From: CAZBWE01 sp964495465
GTDB lineage: Bacteria > Planctomycetota > Phycisphaerae > Sedimentisphaerales > Anaerobacaceae
Length of the DNA: 52,985 nt
NCBI GenBank assembly: GCA_964495465.1
Contig: CAZBWE010000006.1
Location: 1 to 52,985, forward strand
Direction: 5' to 3'
In this document: piece after piece, positions 9,230 to 15,537 of the stretch
How positions within the stretch are numbered: position 1 is the stretch's first letter
How the letters are laid out: the number at the start of each line of letters is the position of its first letter
Notes under the pieces: model-generated
Seen by the model: only the letters and a program-made list of their open reading frames with translations
Told to the model about the DNA's origin: nothing
Databases searched by the model: none
Made by a program: the position numbers and the translations under genes

Positions 9230-9235
9230 TATAAT
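9230..9235 (+). promoter_or_regulatory. Possible -10 element upstream of gvpA
   Basis: TATAAT lies 84 nt before the gvpA start. No good -35 hexamer is found 16-18 bases upstream, which would fit an activator-dependent promoter but is equally consistent with chance in AT-rich DNA. Confidence 0.3.
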
Positions 9236-9284
9236 TAAGTTGAACTCATGTTTAGCGTGCGTTCTTTATTTCTATTTTTTATCG

Positions 9285-9303
9285 TTTCCCCTATAAGGGG
9301 AAA
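9285..9303 (+). promoter_or_regulatory. Perfect hairpin abutting the gvpA ribosome site
   Basis: TTTCCCCT-ATA-AGGGGAAA is an 8-bp perfect stem with a 3-nt loop, ending four bases before the AGGAG ribosome site (9307-9311) of gvpA. Its likely roles are protecting the 5' end of an abundant transcript or modulating ribosome access. Confidence 0.45.
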
Positions 9304-9318
9304 GAAAGGAGCATTAGA

Positions 9319-9525
9319 ATGGCAGTTGAAAAAACTATTGGTTCCAGCAGCTTAGTCGAAGTAGTTGACCGAATTCTGGACAAAGGTATCGTTGTTGATG
9401 CCTGGGTGAGACTCTCTTTGGTGGGCATTGAGCTGCTCGCCATCGAGGCCAGAGTTGTTGCTGCATCGGTTGAGACCTATTTGAAATACGCCGAGGCGAT
9501 AGGTCTGACCGCAACGGCAGCCTAA
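9319..9525 (+). CDS. gvpA: Gas vesicle shell protein GvpA
   Basis: 68 residues, the usual GvpA size. The shell protein polymerises as the ribs of the gas vesicle wall. The diagnostic family core is clear: LVEVVDRILDKGIVVDAW, then VRLSLVGIELLAIEARVVAA, then SVETYLKYAEAIG. These form the helix-beta-beta-helix unit whose hydrophobic strands face the gas. A strong ribosome site (AAAGGAG) and a stable hairpin lie just upstream, fitting high expression. It is followed after 144 nt by the first of three coiled-coil genes. This is the only canonical GvpA; two divergent family members lie at 22895 and 24554. Confidence 0.97.
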   Translation: MAVEKTIGSSSLVEVVDRILDKGIVVDAWVRLSLVGIELLAIEARVVAASVETYLKYAEAIGLTATAA

Positions 9526-9669
9526 GGAACCGCAGGGAACAAAACTTCCAACCTAACAGAGGGTTCTTGCCGAGCCATCCTTATGCCTCACTATGAGGGG
9601 GAAGCAGAAAGCATGCTTCGCCAAGAAAAACCTCTTCTCTGCACGTGGATTCTTACTAAAAAGGAAATT

Positions 9670-10371
9670 ATGACAATGCTTTTGGCTGCGGATAAAGAAA
9701 GTATTCTTGAGAACATCATATCTTCATACGAAATCAGGATACAAAGTATCGAAGCGTTTTTCGAGGCCACCGGTCAGATATTTCAGGATTTTCAGGAATC
9801 TCTCCTTGATACGAGAGCAGAGCGGGAAAAAATCAACAGCCAACTGAAGGACAGCCTTGCCAGGAACGGGTCCCTGCGGAAGAAGGATTTTGACCGGATG
9901 ATGGGTGTTATTTCATCTCATTTAGACCAAAGTGAACAGGAAGTAAGGCAGCTTTCTCAGAAATATCTTGGCGAACAAACAAAGCTGGTGCAGCAATTAA
10001 AGCAAGGCCTGAGAGACTTTAAAGATGCCCTTACCCAAGGCCAGTCCCAGAGAGTTAAGGAGTTGCAATCGCTGATAAAAGAAATCCTTACTAAACAGGG
10101 CGAGAACAAGAACAAGGTCACTTCGAAACTAAAAGAGTTTCAGCAAGGCCAGAAGCAAACTTCAAAAATGCTCAGAGACCTCTTAGGCAAGGGAGAAGAA
10201 CTGAGAATAAGGGATTTTAAGGCGATGCTCAAAAGGTTCAAACTTCACCATTCTGACCGGATAGCTGGCAAAGAAGAAAGACGCAGGAAAGTCAGAAAAA
10301 TGCTTGACCGGTTCAAGGCCAAACGCACACAGGCAGAACGAAAGCATCTTGCTGAGCTACAGGAGGCATAA
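9670..10371 (+). CDS. Coiled-coil protein 1 of the gas vesicle cluster (GvpC-like candidate)
   Basis: 233 residues from the ATG at 9670, chosen because AAGGA lies four bases upstream; a longer frame from 9583 lacks such a site. The protein is almost wholly charged helix with no Cys and is predicted coiled coil. The N-terminus (ILENIISSYEIRIQSIEAFF) shares the pattern ENII-S-x-x-R with the protein at 11609, and the pattern Q-x-x-x-x-L-x-x-(F/L) recurs along the chain (for example QRVKELQSLIKEILTKQ). The C-terminus is strongly basic. No named family is recognised. The place directly after gvpA, where gvpC sits in cyanobacteria, suggests a wall-binding or reinforcing role; that is inference. Confidence 0.75.
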   Translation: MTMLLAADKESILENIISSYEIRIQSIEAFFEATGQIFQDFQESLLDTRAEREKINSQLKDSLARNGSLRKKDFDRMMGVISSHLDQSEQEVRQLSQKYLGEQTKLVQQLKQGLRDFKDALTQGQSQRVKELQSLIKEILTKQGENKNKVTSKLKEFQQGQKQTSKMLRDLLGKGEELRIRDFKAMLKRFKLHHSDRIAGKEERRRKVRKMLDRFKAKRTQAERKHLAELQEA

Positions 10372-10391
10372 AATGCAGGCAACAAGTAATT

Positions 10392-11096
10392 ATGAGAGGC
10401 ATCATAAATAACATTATAAATTTTTACCAGTTGCAGGCAAAGACCTTGAGTGTATTAGTGGTTAATACTCAGAAGGCTTTGGAACAGTCGGAAAAAGAAA
10501 GAAAAGCTGACGAGCAGATACAAAGAGTGGAGAATTTTATAAAGGATTTGACCATGAATTTGAACAATATGCTCACCAAGTTTCACTTTCTCAAAGAACG
10601 TAAGAAAAGACGCCATGAAGAAATAACGTCGGACCAGGTAAACGCCATGGTTGATTTTGCACACTGGGTCAAGTCTCTAATCAAAAAAGTGCAGCCTGTA
10701 TTGGAATATTTCCGAAAAAGCCCGACCTTTGCGGAAAAGGTCGACAAAGACATTAAAGAGCTGGAAGCCCATATAAAAGCCCAATTAAAAAAGTTTAACG
10801 AAACTCTTGATGAAACACCTGATACCTTAGCAATTCGTTTGAGCAAATATGCTAAAGCCCTGTCGGGACGTGTGTGGAAAATTTTTACAAATGGCGGTTT
10901 TAGTATTGTAAAGTCAAATCAAGTTACGCCTTCAAAGCGATCTGAAGGACAGCCATATGGCAATAAAGATGGAATTTCCGCTTTTGTTGCAAGTCCTCCT
11001 GACGAAGAGTTAGAAAATCTTGTCCACGGCTTAGACATAAGCTCGGCTCAGAAAAATAATAATAAATCAAAACGTTATACGTATTCGAAAATATAA
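10392..11096 (+). CDS. Coiled-coil protein 2 of the gas vesicle cluster
   Basis: 234 residues, helical and charged, of the same family as the proteins at 9670 and 11609. Repeats of the form Q-x3-(V/M)-x-(N/D)-F-x-x-(D/W)-(L/V) are visible: QIQRVENFIKDLTMNLNNML and DQVNAMVDFAHWVKSLI, matching TRDLANFMNGLSKNVQGML of the third protein. The C-terminal ~60 residues are Ser/Asn/Lys-rich and probably disordered. Start problem: the ATG at 10392 has no ribosome site, while the ATG at 10373 sits six bases after AGGAGG but is out of frame and stops after 12 codons. A one-base indel near 10405-10412 would join the two and give an N-terminus like its paralogues. It follows the previous gene by 20 nt. Confidence 0.7.
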   Translation: MRGIINNIINFYQLQAKTLSVLVVNTQKALEQSEKERKADEQIQRVENFIKDLTMNLNNMLTKFHFLKERKKRRHEEITSDQVNAMVDFAHWVKSLIKKVQPVLEYFRKSPTFAEKVDKDIKELEAHIKAQLKKFNETLDETPDTLAIRLSKYAKALSGRVWKIFTNGGFSIVKSNQVTPSKRSEGQPYGNKDGISAFVASPPDEELENLVHGLDISSAQKNNNKSKRYTYSKI

Positions 11097-11098
11097 GA

Positions 11099-11584
11099 AT
11101 GAACGAGACACAAATTCAAACTGTTTTAAAGCATCTGAGCAGCCAGCTTCATCGATTTATCGATACGATCGGTGAAATTCCTTATGTTGCCCTACCTTCA
11201 GAAAGGCCGGATATTATTTGCTTTGCCAGAAAAGTCAACGAATTAAGCGGCTATGATGCTAACGAGATATTGGCTGACAGGCAGCACTGGGCAAATATAA
11301 TTCATCCTGATGACCAGCAGCGAGTTTTCGATGCTTTCGCTCAGTGTAAAAATAAGGGAACTTGCTTTGAGATAGAGTACCGTATCATTCATAAGAATGG
11401 GACACTTCGCTATGTTGTTGATAAGGGTGAGCCCGCTTTCAACGACGAAGGCAAGATAGCTCAGGTTGAAGGTGCAATAAGTGCTATAGGTCGGTCGGGA
11501 AGGACTGAAAGTATACCAGTCGTAGAAATGTCAAAGGTAATAGCATCGGGTAATTGTGGCTTAGGTGTTATACAGAAAATTTAA
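11099..11584 (+). CDS. Single-domain PAS protein
   Basis: 161 residues. A PAS fold of the PAS_3 kind occupies ~30-135: ICFARKVNELSGYDANEIL, then WANIIHPDDQQRVFDAF, then EIEYRIIHKNGTLRYVVDKG. There is no kinase, cyclase or DNA-binding output domain; the remaining ends are short. It starts two bases after the previous stop, so translation is probably coupled. Free PAS proteins can act as sensors or adaptors to other partners; here it is embedded among structural gas vesicle genes and may pass a signal to an assembly factor or to the PAS-containing kinase at 6370. The ligand is unknown. Confidence 0.8.
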   Translation: MNETQIQTVLKHLSSQLHRFIDTIGEIPYVALPSERPDIICFARKVNELSGYDANEILADRQHWANIIHPDDQQRVFDAFAQCKNKGTCFEIEYRIIHKNGTLRYVVDKGEPAFNDEGKIAQVEGAISAIGRSGRTESIPVVEMSKVIASGNCGLGVIQKI

Positions 11585-11608
11585 AAATGTTTTGAAAGGA
11601 GAGTCAAA

Positions 11609-12310
11609 ATGGTAATAGCAATAGCTGAAGACATGAAGAAACTGACGGAAAACATCATTATTTCCAATGATGTTCGGCTAAAGGCGGTAGGTGAACTGGT
11701 GGCAGATACCCATAAAACCCTGAAGGGGTTTTCTATGGATAGAAAGAAGATGGCTGACCAACAGACAAGGGACCTGGCTAATTTTATGAATGGATTATCA
11801 AAGAACGTACAAGGTATGCTAAAAAGCGCTCGAAACATGGTCCAGCAGTTTCACAAAGACAATACGCAGATGAGCAGGGAACAAGCCAAGAACTTAGCAG
11901 ACTTTGTCAATAATTTAGTCAGTAGTGTCGGTTCGATGCTGGATAGCTTTCAAAAAGAGCACAAGCGCATGTCAAAGGAACTTAAGAACAAGCTCAACAG
12001 AGAAATAAAGGATATCCAGGCAGAGGTTGAAAGGATTTTGGGTGAGGCTGACAATCTTGTGGGCGAATTTAATACCGGTATGGCTCAGGCAAAGAAAGCC
12101 TGGAAGGGTATGAGCGCGACCCTGGCAAAGCTAAGAAAAAGCGGGGTAATGCCAAGGATCGAAGCGGGCAAAAAAGTAACCACAGTCAAGCAGGCAACTC
12201 GTCTCGGCGGAGGCTCGCCGAGCCGTAGCGGGACACGTAAGGCCCAGGGCAAAAAGAAAACCTCAACGAAGAGCAAAAGCAGCAGGCAAAAAGCTGGAGC
12301 CGGCGTCTAA
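11609..12310 (+). CDS. Coiled-coil protein 3 with 33-40-residue repeats (GvpC-like candidate)
   Basis: 233 residues with a good ribosome site (AAAGGAG). The N-terminus LTENIIISNDVRLKAVGEL matches the start of coiled-coil protein 1. Three repeat units begin at Phe41, Phe81 and Phe114 (spacings 40 and 33), each with the line (M)x-x-x-Q-x-(R/K)-(D/N)-L-A-(N/D)-F-(M/V)-N-x-L followed by V-x-x-ML. GvpC of cyanobacteria also has ~33-residue helical repeats that lie across the GvpA ribs, though no sequence identity to it is claimed. The last ~55 residues are Lys/Ser/Gly/Arg-rich (GGGSPSRSGTRKAQGKKK), suggesting binding to an acidic partner. No Cys. Function unknown; a shell-reinforcing or vesicle-clustering protein is my inference. 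Confidence 0.8.
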   Translation: MVIAIAEDMKKLTENIIISNDVRLKAVGELVADTHKTLKGFSMDRKKMADQQTRDLANFMNGLSKNVQGMLKSARNMVQQFHKDNTQMSREQAKNLADFVNNLVSSVGSMLDSFQKEHKRMSKELKNKLNREIKDIQAEVERILGEADNLVGEFNTGMAQAKKAWKGMSATLAKLRKSGVMPRIEAGKKVTTVKQATRLGGGSPSRSGTRKAQGKKKTSTKSKSSRQKAGAGV

Positions 12311-12431
12311 GAAAGCAGTGAGAATTGACGCGTGATGTCGGTCAGACCTCGCCCAGACGGGTAGGACTATTGTTGTGAGAAGTAAAAAGACAAGTGTTTA
12401 ATGTTAACAATTTAACATGGAGGTACAGAAA

Positions 12432-13112
12432 ATGTTAGCTGTATTAGAATGGAAAAATCTTATTGTTGAGCCGGTCAGCCAAATGTTGACCAGAATAATG
12501 ACCTATCTTCCTATCCTGCTTGGTGCATTAGTAATTTTGATAGTAGGCTGGCTTGTGGCCAAGGCAATCAAACGGATAGTTGACTGGTTACTTAAGTTAA
12601 TCCGCTTCGATGCGCTGGCGGATAAGGCGGGTATATCAGAAATTCTAAAGAAGGGCAATTTGGAAATTTCCGCCGGAGAGGTGATAAGCCGCCTGGTTTA
12701 TTGGCTGATTGTGATTATGGTGCTCGTGATGGCTGTTGATGCTCTGGGGCTGCCTAAAGCTTCCGATGTTCTTGCAAGCTTATTTGCTTATGTCCCGAAG
12801 GTCATAGCAGCCTTGCTTGTTCTGGTGGTTGCTATGTTTCTGGCCAGTTTTGTGTCAGGAATAGTTCGCACGGCTGCCGGCAATGCCAATTTGCCCAAAC
12901 CGGAGATGTTTGCTGGTGTAAGCCGGTGGGCAATTATAATTTTCGCAGTAACTATTTCGCTGGAACAGCTTGGCATTGCGTCGCTTTTGGTAACTGCCAC
13001 CTTCAATATTATCCTTGGCGGTGTTTGCCTTGCTTTGGCAATTGCCTTTGGATTAGGCGGCAAAGATATCGTGGCAAACTATCTTGAAGAATTAAAGAAA
13101 AGGCGCTCTTAG
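12432..13112 (+). CDS. Membrane protein of the MscS TM-helix type, lacking the channel beta-domain
   Basis: 226 residues; start 12432 preferred over 12417 because GGAGGT (12419-12424) is seven bases upstream. About five hydrophobic segments: ~27-48 (LPILLGALVILIVGWLVAKA), ~87-108, ~120-145, ~160-180 and ~185-212 (GGVCLALAIAFGLGGKDIVA). The pattern matches the conserved TM-helix repeats of MscS-related proteins, and the FGLGGKDIVANYLEE end is like the pore helix of MscS, but the following beta-domain is missing, so it is short for an MscS channel. It is a cytoplasmic-membrane protein in an otherwise soluble gas vesicle gene set; a role in turgor sensing or in anchoring assembly at the membrane is speculation. 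Confidence 0.8.
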   Translation: MLAVLEWKNLIVEPVSQMLTRIMTYLPILLGALVILIVGWLVAKAIKRIVDWLLKLIRFDALADKAGISEILKKGNLEISAGEVISRLVYWLIVIMVLVMAVDALGLPKASDVLASLFAYVPKVIAALLVLVVAMFLASFVSGIVRTAAGNANLPKPEMFAGVSRWAIIIFAVTISLEQLGIASLLVTATFNIILGGVCLALAIAFGLGGKDIVANYLEELKKRRS

Positions 13113-13133
13113 AAAAAGGCCAGGGAAGTGTAA

Positions 13134-13150
13134 ACCCGCCGCAGGCGGGT
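13134..13150. repeat. ACCCGCC/GGCGGGT palindrome, second copy
   Basis: ACCCGCC-GCA-GGCGGGT, a 7-bp stem with a 3-nt loop, lies 22 nt after the membrane protein's stop and 29 nt before the next start. The arms equal those at 6005-6021. It may be a REP-like element or an mRNA processing or stabilising stem between two genes. Confidence 0.4.
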
Positions 13151-13178
13151 AAATATAAATTCAGGGAAGTATTAAATT

Positions 13179-13535
13179 ATGAGCCAGACAACATATACCG
13201 TTACCGTACACCAAATAACGTGTGGGTTCTGTAAGGGTACGGGCAAAGACCCTTTCGACTTGTTGAGTGAACATGCTGCCTGCCAGGTCTGCGGCGGGAC
13301 AGGTAAAGTTGAAGTTCAAGAACCGGTGCTTAAATGTGCTTTCTGTAAAGGTACCGGTGTCTATCATAATAGCCGCATTACCTGCACTGTCTGTAATGGT
13401 AAAGGTATGGTTACAGCTCCCAAGGGTGAAACTATCCAGTGTCCCAAGTGTACAGGTATGGGTGTAGCAACGGATAGTGGGCTGCCATGCCTTTACTGTG
13501 AAGGTAAAGGAGTTGTTTCAAAGTTAAATCCATAA
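13179..13535 (+). CDS. Stand-alone DnaJ-like CxxCxGxG zinc-finger protein
   Basis: 118 residues with six CxxCxGxG-type motifs starting at Cys15, Cys35, Cys53, Cys69, Cys88 and Cys104 (CGFCKGTG, CQVCGGTG, CAFCKGTG, CTVCNGKG, CPKCTGMG, CLYCEGKG). DnaJ carries four such motifs that bind two zinc ions and help hold unfolded clients; here six would suit three zinc ions. No J-domain or client domain is attached. A J-domain does occur on the GvpF at 18916, so the two parts of a DnaJ may be supplied by separate proteins of the same cluster. Probable role: chaperone or redox-active helper in GvpA handling (inference). A hairpin precedes the gene. Confidence 0.85.
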   Translation: MSQTTYTVTVHQITCGFCKGTGKDPFDLLSEHAACQVCGGTGKVEVQEPVLKCAFCKGTGVYHNSRITCTVCNGKGMVTAPKGETIQCPKCTGMGVATDSGLPCLYCEGKGVVSKLNP

Positions 13536-13573
13536 AGAAAGTAAAAATTTTAAAAGACAGGAGGTCTGTCAAA

Positions 13574-14608
13574 ATGATTGATGAGATGACGACAGTATTG
13601 GAGCCAAGTCCTCTACCGAACTTTGTGGAGACAAGCTACATAAAGGACCTTACCGACAGAGCTCTTTGTTACGTTGAAGCTGGTTTTCCGGTTCATTTAA
13701 GGGGCCCGTCCGGCACTGGCAAGACGACTTTAGCGATGCATCTGGCAAGCAGGATTGGAAGGCCAGTGGTAATGATTCACGGAGATGAGGAGTTCACTAC
13801 TTCCGACTTGATAGGCGGTGAGCACGGATATCGTATCAGGAAAGTGGTGGACCGCTTTATTTCAAGAGTCCTCAAGACCGAAGAGGATATGGTCAAACGG
13901 TGGGTGGATAATCGTTTAACTGTTGCCTGTAAGTACGGTTTTACATTGGTTTACGACGAGTTTACACGTTCCCGGCCTGAGGCAAATAATATCTTACTGT
14001 CTATCTTACAGGAAAAGATGATGGATCTGCCTGTGGCAAGAGACGGGGATGAACCGTATTTAAAGGTTCACCCAAACTTTATCGCAATTTTTACATCGAA
14101 TCCCGAGGAGTACGCCGGCGTTCATAGAAGCCAGGACGCCCTGAGAGACAGGATGATAACAATGGACCTGGACTACTTCGACTATGAAACCGAAGTAGCC
14201 ATAACCCAGGCCAAGTCCAAACTATCCAAGCCCAATATAGAAATGATAGTTAATATTGTGCGAGGATTGAGAGATTCGGGCAAATGTGAATTTACCCCCA
14301 CCGTTCGAGGTTGCATTATGATCGCAAAGACTCTGAAGGTCCAGATGTTAACGCCTGCTAGGGCAAACAAAGTGTTCATGCAGATGTGTCAGGATATTCT
14401 CGCATCGGAAACAAGCCGGGTCGGCTCAAAAACAAATCAGGACAGAGTCAAACAAATAGTAAAAGAGCTTGTAATGAAAGAACTTGGTATAGGCAAAACA
14501 GCTAATTCTGCTGATAAGATCGGTGAAAATGATTTTACCAGAGCCGATAGCCAGAACACAACTAAGCAGAAAAATAAACAGAAAGAAAAAAGTCTGATTG
14601 AAATATAG
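13574..14608 (+). CDS. gvpN: Gas vesicle AAA+ ATPase GvpN
   Basis: 344 residues. An MoxR-like AAA+ ATPase needed for efficient vesicle growth. Walker A is GPSGTGKT at 44-51; Walker B is in LVYDEFTRSRPEANNILLS; the sensor-1 line FIAIFTSNPEEYAGVH and a following arginine (DALRDRMI) are in place. The GvpN signature linking the Walker B with SRPEANNILLSILQEK is clear. The C-terminal ~35 residues are Lys/Asn-rich and appear to be an added tail. The ribosome site AGGAGG is eight to nine bases upstream of the start. It is followed by the unknown gene at 14625 after 16 nt. Confidence 0.95.
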   Translation: MIDEMTTVLEPSPLPNFVETSYIKDLTDRALCYVEAGFPVHLRGPSGTGKTTLAMHLASRIGRPVVMIHGDEEFTTSDLIGGEHGYRIRKVVDRFISRVLKTEEDMVKRWVDNRLTVACKYGFTLVYDEFTRSRPEANNILLSILQEKMMDLPVARDGDEPYLKVHPNFIAIFTSNPEEYAGVHRSQDALRDRMITMDLDYFDYETEVAITQAKSKLSKPNIEMIVNIVRGLRDSGKCEFTPTVRGCIMIAKTLKVQMLTPARANKVFMQMCQDILASETSRVGSKTNQDRVKQIVKELVMKELGIGKTANSADKIGENDFTRADSQNTTKQKNKQKEKSLIEI

Positions 14609-14624
14609 CATGGAGGCCAATTAA

Positions 14625-14930
14625 ATGAAAACCTTACAGCAATTACCAAACCTAAGCGATATAAAAAGCGTGCGTTCCATCGGGGCAACATCCATTCCCA
14701 AGATCAAAAGACCGGCCCACCTGGATTTATACGTGCTCGGGATGGAAAAGAGTAGATTGGAAAAAGAGCTTGCGGTTCTGAACAAAAAAAGAAACACGGT
14801 CAAGAAGAATCTATCTGGCGTCAACGATCAAATTGAGAAACTACAGAAACAGGCGTATGAGCAACAAAAAAACAGGGGCAGTGAAAGTACGCCTCAAAAG
14901 CCGCTTAAAACACTGACTGTAAAGTATTAA
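14625..14930 (+). CDS. Unknown coiled-coil protein of the gas vesicle cluster
   Basis: 101 residues. Residues ~40-85 form a heptad-like coiled coil (MEKSRLEKELAVLNKKRNTV then LSGVNDQIEKLQKQ); the N-terminal 35 residues are Pro/Ile-rich and the C-terminus is basic. No family recognised. The ribosome site GGAGG is well placed and the gene follows gvpN closely, so it is very likely expressed with it. It could be a partner of GvpN or a vesicle-wall accessory, but nothing in the sequence proves this. Confidence 0.7.
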   Translation: MKTLQQLPNLSDIKSVRSIGATSIPKIKRPAHLDLYVLGMEKSRLEKELAVLNKKRNTVKKNLSGVNDQIEKLQKQAYEQQKNRGSESTPQKPLKTLTVKY

Positions 14931-14939
14931 ATAAATGTT

Positions 14940-14962
14940 TAGTGATAAATGATTAGTGATAA
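14940..14962. repeat. Short direct repeat before the Hsp20 gene
   Basis: TAGTGATAA occurs at 14940-14948 and 14954-14962, and a loosely inverted relative (TTAATCACTTA) lies near 14981-14991, all in the 76-nt spacer before 15007. It may be a protein-binding site or a weak stem; significance is uncertain. Confidence 0.3.
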
Positions 14963-15006
14963 TTAAAAAAGGAATAATCCTTAATCACTTATGATAGGGG
15001 CAAAAA

Positions 15007-15537
15007 ATGGCCAATGATAAAAGTAAAAAAGACGAGGGGCTGGATATTGATTTCGGCATAGGCAAACTAAGCTTAGGAGGCTTGTTTAAAGGAATTGAAA
15101 ACCTGGTGGACATGGCAGCTAAGTTGAAAGAAGCAGGTGGTGAAATCAACAAAGAAGGCGAAATTGACCTGAGCAATCTCAAAGAAGGGATGAAGGGAGT
15201 GTTTGGGGTTTCTGTGAGAACAGCCGTTGGAGGCAAACCAGTAGTCGAGTCGTTTGGAAATGTCAAAAAAACTCCTGAAGGGCCTAAAGTCGAGGAAGAA
15301 AGAGAACCTATCACCGACGTCTTTGATGAGGATGAAGAAATTCGTATCTATGCCGAAATGCCCGGTGTTAATCAGGAGGATATAAAGCTGGATTTGAAAG
15401 AAGATATCCTGGATATCTCAGCGCAGACCGGCGACAGAAAATACCACAAGGAAGTCTTGCTTCCAACAAAGGTACAGGCCGAAACGATTGTCTCCTCTTA
15501 TAACAACGGCATTTTAGAGATAAAGGTGAAAAAGTGA
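15007..15537 (+). CDS. gvpH: GvpH-like Hsp20 small heat-shock protein
   Basis: 176 residues. The C-terminal ~80 residues are an alpha-crystallin domain: ITDVFDEDEEIRIYAEMPGV, then EDIKLDLKEDILDISAQ, then the closing NNGILEIKVKK. The N-terminal half is Gly/Lys-rich (IGKLSLGGLFKGIENLVDMA) and resembles the GvpH-type lead region found in gas vesicle clusters. Small heat-shock proteins hold aggregation-prone clients; here the client is presumably GvpA or assembly intermediates. The stop codon is immediately followed by the start of the ATPase at 15538, so the two are translationally coupled. Confidence 0.88.
   Translation: MANDKSKKDEGLDIDFGIGKLSLGGLFKGIENLVDMAAKLKEAGGEINKEGEIDLSNLKEGMKGVFGVSVRTAVGGKPVVESFGNVKKTPEGPKVEEEREPITDVFDEDEEIRIYAEMPGVNQEDIKLDLKEDILDISAQTGDRKYHKEVLLPTKVQAETIVSSYNNGILEIKVKK

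Noticed and set aside
9583..9669. Longer start for coiled-coil protein 1 at 9583
   Set aside because: The extra 29 residues lack a ribosome site and do not match the paralogues; ATG 9670 with AAGGA is better.
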